From assembly GCA_002498455.1 (NCBI GenBank), contig DAHO01000068.1:1-11212 (forward strand): a DNA stretch of 11,212 bases, written 5' to 3'. The first letter of the stretch is position 1, and each line of letters begins with the position of its first letter. Below are positions 1-7,000 of this stretch, in pieces. Both the position numbers and the translations under genes were made by a program. Under the pieces are notes generated by a model. It was given only the letters and a program-made list of their open reading frames with translations, was not told where the DNA came from and did not search any database. This DNA comes from Euryarchaeota archaeon UBA602 (lineage in GTDB: Archaea; Thermoplasmatota; Poseidoniia; Poseidoniales; Thalassarchaeaceae).

Positions 1-1
1 C

Positions 2-1159
2 CTAAGCCGTGGCCAAAGCGATCAATGCATCAACCTGTAATCTTCCATACCCATAGTAATCATCGTGTCCACTTTGCCCGTCTTGAGGCACGACACTTTC
101 TCGAATCCATTGCTTGACATCTTCGACGGTCTGTCTTTCGCCTCCAGATGATCCATTGTACGCTAAATCCGGTCGATGTTCAAGCATGTGGGCAAGGGCC
201 CCTGTGACCCAAACGGTTGCACCACTGGTGCCCGAGCCCCAAGCATACAGTGAGTTGGTGTCTCCGATTTGTGCGTTAAGCATCGGAATACGCTCACCAG
301 GTGCAACCAATTCCGGTTTCTTGTCGGGGTCACTTCTTGGCCAAGTCAAACTCATTAAGTCACCATTATTGTCGCCTTGTGATGAATTTCGCCACATTGA
401 GCCATCTGTATCAATGGCTCCGACGCAAATCACGTCTTCCACACTTCCTGGGCTTGACACGTCACCATCGTCATTATCACCGCCATCATTGCCCGCAGCT
501 GCGACAACATAGATGCCCTGATTGATTGCACGATTTACAGCATCTTCCAGTTCATCCGTACTCAAGAAAATCAGGTTGATTCCTTGTTGGCCTCCCAGAC
601 TTAGTGAGATTATATCGACTCCATTGTCGGTGCACCAATCGACTGCAGAAGCGATGACTGAATCGGTCCCACTTCCGCTGCTTGTGATGGCCTTTGCGAT
701 ATACAAATTGACATCAGGTGCGATACCGGGTAGCAAATTCTTGGCCACTAGAATCCCAGCCATGGCGGTTCCATGCCCTTCATCATCGTAGGGTTCTGCA
801 CGACTTTGGACAAAATCATTCCATCCTGCAAGTTCGATATGTTTCAGATCTGGATGAGTCATGTCGATGCCTGTGTCAACAATGCAGACATCCACCCCGT
901 CTCCACTGGTGGTAACATTGTCAAAACCGGAAAGTTGCTTGAATTCTTCATGACGTTCAGGGAGTTCAGGATCGTATGTCATCAGGACTCCTTGAGAAAG
1001 CAAATTGACTGCATACAGAACCAAGAGCAGAGAAACTGAGAACAATGCAAACGAAACCAGTCCAGAGATGATTTTTCCGCGCTGGAAGCGCCTGAAACCG
1101 GTAGCAGTGGCCGCAGGTGCAGCGGGCATGACAAACTCTGCAACAAATTCGTCAACCAT
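2..1159 (-). CDS. Membrane-anchored subtilisin-like serine protease (peptidase family S8)
   Basis: This 385-residue protein is complete (ATG at 1159-1157, TAG at 4-2). It is an S8 endopeptidase with all catalytic signatures visible: Asp95 in VDTGID, His129 in GHGTAMAG, oxyanion Asn224 in AAGND, and Ser312 in GTSGAT. Residues 1-29 are short and end in a basic patch (RRFQRGK). Residues 30-56 form a strong hydrophobic helix. By the positive-inside rule the protease domain (about 78-380) lies outside the membrane. Only about 25 residues separate the helix from the catalytic domain, so there is no room for an I9-type inhibitor propeptide. The start codon overlaps the upstream desulfurase stop as TGATG, and GGTGGTG upstream is a plausible ribosome site, which supports translational coupling. 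The substrate is unknown. It could process or turn over surface proteins such as the giant protein nearby, but that is inference. The family call is firm. Confidence 0.95.
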   Translation of the reverse strand: MVDEFVAEFVMPAAPAATATGFRRFQRGKIISGLVSFALFSVSLLLVLYAVNLLSQGVLMTYDPELPERHEEFKQLSGFDNVTTSGDGVDVCIVDTGIDMTHPDLKHIELAGWNDFVQSRAEPYDDEGHGTAMAGILVAKNLLPGIAPDVNLYIAKAITSSGSGTDSVIASAVDWCTDNGVDIISLSLGGQQGINLIFLSTDELEDAVNRAINQGIYVVAAAGNDGGDNDDGDVSSPGSVEDVICVGAIDTDGSMWRNSSQGDNNGDLMSLTWPRSDPDKKPELVAPGERIPMLNAQIGDTNSLYAWGSGTSGATVWVTGALAHMLEHRPDLAYNGSSGGERQTVEDVKQWIRESVVPQDGQSGHDDYYGYGRLQVDALIALATA

Positions 1160-2382
1160 CAGACACCACCACTCAATCCTTCAATGATTTCGGTAAAAGT
1201 ATCGACAAAGCATTTCGCCTCTTCCTCGGTGTTGTACGCGTATGCAGATGCGCGTAAACTTCCTTGCATATATCCTCGAGGCTCAAACCACTGGTTAACA
1301 CAATGTAAACCTGATCGAACAAATACACCCCCGACTTCATCCATCAAAATCCCAACATTTTGGATGTCCAAATCCTTCAGTAAAATCGAGCATATTCCTC
1401 CCCTTTTAGATGCCGCCTGAGGTCCGATGATCTCAACACCGGGCAGATCCTTGATTCCATTTGAAATGATGTCATTGACCCGGATTTCTTGAGTTGCGAA
1501 ATCATGCATGTTGTATTTCGATAGTAAATCCAGTGCTGCTTCTGTTCCACAGATTCCCGCATAGTGACCCAATCCACCTTCCAATCGATCGGGAATTGTT
1601 CGTAGGGAATACTCAGATGCACTGGCAGAACTCACCGTCCCTCCTCCCGCACAAATCGGTTCAAGTGTAGACATAATCTCCTCGCGTCCCCAAAGTGCGC
1701 CGACTCCGGTAGGGCCCAACATTTTGTGAATGCTAAATGAAAATAAATCACAGCCCAGTGCCTCTACATCTATCGGTATGTGGGGTGCAGATTGGGCTCC
1801 ATCAACATGGATGATGGCACCATGGTCATGAGCAATTTTCGACACCTCCGAAATCGGGATTTCTACTCCATCAAGATTGCCAACATGAACCAAGGAAACC
1901 ACTCGAAGGTGTCCCCCGGCATCGGCACAGGCTGTCTCAAATGCTTCCAAATCGAAGCTGTTGTCTGCAAGACTGGGGACGGTCCGTAATTCGACACCTT
2001 TGTCCTTCAATTTTAACCACGGGACCAAGTTCGAGTTATGTTCTCGATCACTTGTGAGTACAATGTCACCTTGTTTCCATTTCAAACCTGCAGCAACTTG
2101 GTTGATTGAATGTGTTGCATTGGGAGTGAAAACCACTTCTCGCGCTTGCTTCACACCGATGTAATCTGCCAACTTTCGACGGCATCTGGATACGGTTTGC
2201 GATACGGACATGCCCCATCGGTGTACAGATCGGCCTGCGCAGGAGGGATTGAGCGCATAGTATTCTTGAACGGCATCAATCACTTGTTTTGGCCTCAAAG
2301 TCATGCAAGCATTGTCAAGATAGACGGGCACGTCATCACCTTGCAGCGTAGGGAAATGAGAACGGAATTCACGAACATCCAT
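1159..2382 (-). CDS. PLP-dependent cysteine desulfurase, SufS/CsdA-like (class V aminotransferase fold)
   Basis: This is a fold-type I PLP enzyme expected to take sulfur from L-cysteine, giving alanine and an enzyme persulfide for Fe-S clusters or thio-modification. Numbering from the upstream GTG at 2394 (411 aa), visible landmarks are His119 in EHNSN (stacks on PLP), Asp198 in VDGAQ, the Schiff-base Lys224 in SIHK, the persulfide Cys365 in SGLHC, and Arg381 in SLRAS, which matches the substrate-carboxylate Arg of SufS. I prefer the ATG at 2382-2380 (407 aa, MDVREFRSHFP). It gives the usual SufS N-terminus and has GGTGA five bases upstream, just after the upstream gene's stop. The GTG start would overlap that gene by 7 bp. 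Two details differ from bacterial SufS: the early motif reads DNACMT rather than DNAAT, and the catalytic Cys is followed by VNQW rather than the common A-x-P. No scaffold or SufBCD gene is adjacent. A selenocysteine lyase or related activity cannot be excluded. Confidence 0.92.
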   Translation of the reverse strand: MDVREFRSHFPTLQGDDVPVYLDNACMTLRPKQVIDAVQEYYALNPSCAGRSVHRWGMSVSQTVSRCRRKLADYIGVKQAREVVFTPNATHSINQVAAGLKWKQGDIVLTSDREHNSNLVPWLKLKDKGVELRTVPSLADNSFDLEAFETACADAGGHLRVVSLVHVGNLDGVEIPISEVSKIAHDHGAIIHVDGAQSAPHIPIDVEALGCDLFSFSIHKMLGPTGVGALWGREEIMSTLEPICAGGGTVSSASASEYSLRTIPDRLEGGLGHYAGICGTEAALDLLSKYNMHDFATQEIRVNDIISNGIKDLPGVEIIGPQAASKRGGICSILLKDLDIQNVGILMDEVGGVFVRSGLHCVNQWFEPRGYMQGSLRASAYAYNTEEEAKCFVDTFTEIIEGLSGGV

Positions 2383-2387
2383 TGGAA

Positions 2388-3575
2388 TCACCACGCTTCA
2401 TCATCTGTGAAATGGGTGGAAACCGGTGCGCTGGAATTGCATTGTTCACAAATGATTCGAGAAGAAATACGGGTTCCACAAACACTGCATTTTTCTCCGG
2501 GCACACCATTCCCGTCACAACCTACAACCCCGCAAGCGGCATTGATTTCCCCATTTGCACGCATTTCAACTGGTGTCGCTGCCCCGCAATCGGGGCACTT
2601 TCCTGAGCGTGCAGGTGAAGGTGAATTTGATTCTGATTTGCTTATTGTGGGGCTTCCAACTTGTCGCGCTCTTTGCGATTCAATGGTCAACTCGGAAGTT
2701 CCCAACATGATTTGAGGGTACCACAGAATGTGCATCATCAGCCACACAATCAAAATCCCTGATAGCAAATACACGACTTTGAGCAAACCCCAACCAGTGA
2801 CTTCCCCGGGTTGTCGGACAGCGACATAATGGGCGCCCGCCCAAGCATGAATGATGATGGTGATGCAGTAAATCAACAGTGCAGAACTCCATGCAATGAG
2901 TGAATGGTCTCGCATGGCCAAATCAACCTGCCGTGGATCGGGGTGCCAATGCCTCTCTTCCACGTGTAAATCTCGAGTGTCTGTAACAGCACGTTTCAGG
3001 ATGAAACCGATGAACGTGACGACGATGAATCCAACGATGACGATTGCCATCGCATCCCCTTTGCCGCCGAAGGGGAAATTCGCGTCCATTCCATGGGCCC
3101 AAAATTGGGTAACTTCTGCTGCAAACAGTGCAAGATAGAGGCTGATTGATTGCGATCGCATCAGCGGAAAAATCGCCCATAGTCTGACCAGAAATATTGC
3201 CCACAAACCAAGGGTTGCTAGTGTCAATGCGGCGGCGGAATTTGAGATATTTCTGATGCCTGAATCAGCATCCCAAAACTCCCCTCCTACTGAGTAAAAA
3301 TCTCCACCTGATGACAATTGGTTAATGCCAAAATCCCACCCGGATAGGATGACGGCTAGAACCCCAATTCCCATGGTGATCCAATAACTTCGACCCCACG
3401 TGCTTCGGATTTTGTAAAAGTGAAACATCAATTCAATTTTGATATGATGCAGTGGCTCAAGACGGGGGTATTCGATGGACAAATTCTGCTGAATTTTCAG
3501 GTCGGTCAGACGAGTACCTTCATGGAAAACCAAACCCTCGTCGGCCTCCGCTTCCGCGGGCACCTCCTCTGTCAT
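2388..3575 (-). CDS. Six-TM membrane protein with C-terminal double zinc-ribbon-like domain, function unknown
   Basis: I do not recognise a named family. The 395-residue protein has an acidic soluble N-terminus (1-55) and six hydrophobic helices at about 64-80, 114-136, 143-160, 174-193, 226-248 and 263-288. The loop after TM4 (194-225) is charged and His-rich (HVEERHWHPDP) and should be cytoplasmic. A low-complexity Ser/Pro linker (about 308-325) leads to a cytoplasmic tail with eight ordered cysteines: C327/C330, C348/C353, C363/C366 and C376/C379. This spacing is typical of one or two zinc ribbons, although Fe-S binding is possible. The ATG at 3575 is the only Met before residue 50. A GGGTGGT sequence lies about 3 bases upstream of it, close for a Shine-Dalgarno, and a weak TATA-like TTCTTAATG lies near 3600-3608. 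The gene leads a minus-strand cluster and stops (TGA 2390-2388) just before the desulfurase. It may be a sensor or transporter-like protein, but nothing in the sequence settles that. Confidence 0.85.
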   Translation of the reverse strand: MTEEVPAEAEADEGLVFHEGTRLTDLKIQQNLSIEYPRLEPLHHIKIELMFHFYKIRSTWGRSYWITMGIGVLAVILSGWDFGINQLSSGGDFYSVGGEFWDADSGIRNISNSAAALTLATLGLWAIFLVRLWAIFPLMRSQSISLYLALFAAEVTQFWAHGMDANFPFGGKGDAMAIVIVGFIVVTFIGFILKRAVTDTRDLHVEERHWHPDPRQVDLAMRDHSLIAWSSALLIYCITIIIHAWAGAHYVAVRQPGEVTGWGLLKVVYLLSGILIVWLMMHILWYPQIMLGTSELTIESQRARQVGSPTISKSESNSPSPARSGKCPDCGAATPVEMRANGEINAACGVVGCDGNGVPGEKCSVCGTRISSRIICEQCNSSAPVSTHFTDDEAW

Positions 3576-3663
3576 CGTACCACCCTGCGACCTTATCGCA
3601 TTAAGAAATGCCCCAAACGGTGTAGGCTGTACGCCGAATTCAGAAAATGTATGTTCTCCACAG

Positions 3664-3748
3664 TGGCGCCGAGACGGAGATTTGAACTCCGGAAGGTGAA
3701 CCCACGTGATTTCCAGTCACGCGCAATACCAGGCTATGCGATCTCGGC
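3664..3748 (-). tRNA. tRNA-Ser (anticodon GGA), CCA encoded
   Basis: Read on the minus strand, the acceptor stem GCCGAGA/TCTCGGC pairs perfectly. A D-arm follows, then the anticodon stem CGTGA/TCACG with loop CTGGAAA, giving anticodon GGA (Ser, UCC/UCU codons). A 13-nt variable region that can form a short stem makes it type II, as expected for serine. The T-arm is CGGAG-TTCAAAT-CTCCG and the discriminator base is G (position 3667). The mature body is 82 nt (3667-3748), and the genome continues with CCA (3666-3664). No intron interrupts the anticodon loop. The gene lies 88 bp upstream of, and in the same direction as, the membrane protein/desulfurase/protease cluster, so read-through into that cluster is possible. 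Confidence 0.95.
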
Positions 3749-3773
3749 AGTGATTCGGCGTGCGGCCTTTCGG

Positions 3774-3780
3774 ATATGAG
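3774..3780 (-). promoter_or_regulatory. Putative TATA box for tRNA-Ser
   Basis: On the minus strand the sequence CTCATATCC is centred about 28 bp upstream of the first tRNA base, the usual distance for an archaeal TBP site. The match is only partly A/T-rich, so this is a positional assignment. Confidence 0.4.
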
Positions 3781-3832
3781 TCTGATGGCGAAATCACGCG
3801 CTTTTTTTCAGTCAATATGTTCTGCGCAGTGG

Positions 3833-3841
3833 TTAAATTAT
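3833..3841 (+). promoter_or_regulatory. Putative archaeal TATA box for tRNA-Thr
   Basis: TTAAATTAT is centred about 27 bp upstream of the first base of tRNA-Thr. It is the clearest A/T-rich element in the 115-bp spacer between the divergent tRNA genes, consistent with a TBP/TFB promoter. Transcription from it might also read through into the giant surface-protein gene, which has no better TATA element of its own. Confidence 0.6.
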
Positions 3842-3863
3842 CATCGCTGGTCGCCGGCTTTAC

Positions 3864-3935
3864 GCCACTGTGGCTTAGAGGTATAGCGACGCCTTGGTAA
3901 GGCGTAGGTCGCGAGTTCAATTCTCGCCAGTGGCT
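3864..3935 (+). tRNA. tRNA-Thr (anticodon GGT), CCA not encoded
   Basis: The cloverleaf is complete. The acceptor GCCACTG pairs with CAGTGGC. The D-stem is GCT/AGC. The anticodon stem ACGCC/GGCGT encloses the loop TTGGTAA, giving anticodon GGT (Thr, ACC/ACU codons). The variable loop is AGGTC and the T-arm is GCGAG-TTCAATT-CTCGC. The discriminator is T (3935), as known for archaeal tRNA-Thr. The body is 72 nt with no intron. The following bases are CTTTTTT, not CCA, so CCA must be added by the nucleotidyltransferase. Confidence 0.96.
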
Positions 3936-3936
3936 C

Positions 3937-3942
3937 TTTTTT
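3937..3942 (+). terminator. Oligo-T terminator after tRNA-Thr
   Basis: Six consecutive T residues start two bases after the last tRNA-Thr base. Archaeal RNA polymerase terminates at such T-tracts, so this probably ends the tRNA transcript at least partly. The hairpin at 3944-3960 lies just downstream of the tract, not upstream, so it is not part of a classical intrinsic terminator. Confidence 0.6.
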
Positions 3943-3943
3943 G

Positions 3944-4015
3944 CAGACCCATAGGGTCTGACGACAGCCCGAAGGTCTTTCTAACGTCCAAGTGTCGCAG
4001 ACTCCGTAGGAGTCT
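3944..4015 (+). promoter_or_regulatory. Structured leader with look-alike hairpins ahead of the giant surface-protein gene
   Basis: Two perfect inverted repeats of similar sequence flank this leader: CAGACCC-ATA-GGGTCTG (3944-3960, 7 bp) and AGACTCC-GTA-GGAGTCT (3999-4015, 7 bp). A weaker version, AGCCC-GAA-GGTCT with one mismatch, lies between them (3966-3978). CGACA (3962-3966) can pair with TGTCG (3993-3997). The last hairpin's 3' arm contains GTAGGAG, the only good Shine-Dalgarno for the ATG at 4021, eight bases downstream, so folding would mask it. As DNA, the same elements could be paired operator palindromes with centres 55 bp apart. Function is inferred; the repeats are seen directly. 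Confidence 0.5.
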
Positions 4016-4020
4016 AGTAA

Positions 4021-7000
4021 ATGTCGAGTGACCGAAAAGTGGTTTTGAGCGTTTTTCTGACATTGATGATGGCAACTCTGCCATGGGCGGCTGCAGATCT
4101 CAGCAACTGGGTAGGTCCCCCACAAATCGCCTCCAGTGGTCAGGATGTTGAAGTGGATGGCTGGAATGTTCCTAGCAATGCAACCATCCTCGATGGTTGG
4201 CTCACCGCAGAAGATCAGATGGTTGGTGTCGGCAATGGATCTGAATGGCGGACCGACACCACACGCAATTTCTCAGTGGGGCAGTACATTGATTCCACGA
4301 TGGATCACTTTGATGGTCGACTGTCCATCGAACCTGATGACGCGGTGAGTGAAATCGATTCATTTGTTGGCGTGGCCACATTGCAGTTTGAGCATAGCAC
4401 CATCCAGGAGTCCGGAAACACCTCCATTTGGGAACCCGGGATTCCAAGTTTGGTCAATGGGACGCAAATCGGGAGTACAATGCAAATGCCGTATGGGAAT
4501 CAGCCCGCTAACGCTCATGGTGGAACGTTGGTTGCTGCCACCCTGATGAATCGTAGTGTCCCTGCAGGTATCGATGCAAGTTTTGAAGCAGGCGTCCCAA
4601 TTCCCTCTCCTGTAAATCACTTCAATCTGTCTTTCTGGCATTGGCAGCATACCGATGTCAATGATGGAATGTGGTTGGAATACAAACTTGACAATGGTCC
4701 ATGGACTTGGGTGGCGCCTAACGGCGGTTACAACTCAAACATCACACTGAATTCTTCAGCAACACCTGCAGGCACGCCGAACAGCAGTTCGACATTCCCA
4801 GTTTGGACCAGCGTCAATGCAACCGGTTGGGTTCAAGAATTGGTGAACCTTGACAACTTACCGAATATCAATACCTCTGTAAATATCAATTTTCGATGGA
4901 GAATTGTGACTGATGCCAACAGTTCTGCGAGTCCAGGCTGGTTCGTTGATGACCTTGAAATCACCAATGTTGGCGGCTCTACAGGATACTGGCATCATGG
5001 ATGCTATACCGTCACTGCCGCTTCCTGTGGCTACAGTAACAATGCGCAGGGGCTACTCACGGGAACAGTCGATTTGACGAATGCAGGCTCCGGGTCTGAA
5101 ATTCAGGTTCGAGTGGAATGGGATCTAGAGGGCTCTGGCTGGGACAATTTCTGTATCGAACTATCATCGAATGGAAATGCATGGACAGACATTTCGTCCT
5201 CGACCACCTCGACCACATCGTCTTGTCGCAGCCGTTCTGGCGCCATCCCTGGTAACGGTTACACATTGCCCAATGGGACGACGTATGGCGACCAATCGAA
5301 TGGTTTTGTGACATTGGAGTTGGCCATTCCCTCAACATTTCACAATAGTGGTTCGACCCAGTTCAGAATACGAGTAGATACCGATAGTTCGGTAACTTAT
5401 GGAAGTCCCCAAGATTCTCAGGAAGGCCTGACAGTCGATCGTATTACAGTGGTTGCTGCAAACGGCTCTATCCTTGATGATGATCCACTTTCCAATTCCA
5501 CAACCATGACTGCTAGCGGACTAAATGGAGCTACGCAGGATTGGAATTACATCTCAATCGGTGCAGGCGCATTTTCTGAGACATATGGTTTCGAGGACAG
5601 CATAGCAACCGCTCCCACACCCATGGCCCCAGGATGGCGTGCAACAGGTGACTGGGAATATGGTGCATTGCAAACTACTACACTTGGGCCAATCAGTTTC
5701 CCCTCGGGTCCCTTTGGGATGGGCACTCATCTTGATGGTGGGGCCAATGACGGTTCGATAGATCACCTCTATTCGCCCCCTTACACCATCCCAGCAGGAG
5801 CCAGTGCACGCCTGACTTTTGATCACTGGATGTGCGCTTACGAGAATTATGCAGGTGGTGCAGTATTCATCTCTACCGACAATAATACCTGGACCCACTT
5901 TGACCCGGGCAATAATTGGTATGACAAAACAGGATACACATGGGGGTCAGGAACACTATCTAGTGTGGGAATTTTCGACGGTTCGAACATCCAATCCACC
6001 AGCTACCCGTATTGTCAAGGCCCGCGAAACCTATGGGAAACGAAAGTCGCTGACCTGACCTCGTATTCAGGTCAAACTGTTTGGTTCAGGTTCACCTACG
6101 AGCCTTATTCGTCTACATTCTATGAGCACGAAGGATGGTACATCGATGACGTTGGCCTTGAAGTGGATTATTTCTACGAGGAGGGTAATTGGATTTCTGA
6201 TGCGATTCAAGTTGATGACCTGGGCGCAGGATTCATCGATGTCGATGGTATGATTGCCGAGGATACTTGGGCGACTGCATCCATTCTGGACATTTCTGGA
6301 AATGTCATCGATGGCTTCTACAATCTCTCATTCCCTGTTTCCCTACATGGATTGGACAAAGATGCTCACCAGAGTATTCGTGTCCAAATCAACATGGGTA
6401 CCGACAATCCATTCCTGACACCAATCATTGAGGCGGTTCACGTTGGTTCGATTCGATTGCTGGATGCTCGTGGTTCAGGCAATGGCTGGGATGTAACTTC
6501 AGGACTAGATTTGTGGAATGGAAACCTGACCAACAATGGCTCTGCTGTTCAACAAATCAGCAGTGATTTCATTCATTCAAGTCGCCCCATCACCTCGGTT
6601 GACTTTACTGGAATCGGTTCTCAAGTGGCGATTCGTGCCATTGATTCCTCGGGTACAGTCATTGGCAACACCGGTCTTTCTGGTACCATCACTTTCGCAG
6701 AACCACAGCCTGGTTTTGGAGTTCAGATTAATGTCAACCCAGGTGGCCATATCTCTTCTCTCTGGGCGGAGGGTGAATTCGGTCAACCCGCAGTCAATCC
6801 AGAAGTCGATGTGACCAGTGATGGAACCGTCGACTGGAGTTTCCCTGAAGGGAACGCATTCGGAGTCCATGGTTGGCAACAAATGCTCTACCAGACGACA
6901 TCGTCGACAACGACAACTACACACGTTCAGGACACTGCATCCAGTGGTATCGCTACAGATTCATCAACCGGCTCTTCAATTTCTGTACTTGTACCCGAAG

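Noticed and set aside
2110..2715. 201-codon plus-strand open frame opposite the desulfurase and membrane-protein genes
   Set aside because: It lies antisense to two genes with clear protein motifs, spans their junction and shows no recognisable domain or ribosome site.
3802..3808. Seven-T tract between the tRNA genes read as a terminator
   Set aside because: No plus-strand gene ends upstream of it, and on the minus strand it is poly-A upstream of the tRNA-Ser promoter.
3664..3935. tRNA introns
   Set aside because: Both anticodon loops are seven bases and uninterrupted, and all arms pair with normal lengths.
3717..4125. Minus-strand open frames covering the tRNAs and leader
   Set aside because: They overlap both tRNA genes, the leader hairpins or the start of the giant gene, and have no protein-like composition.
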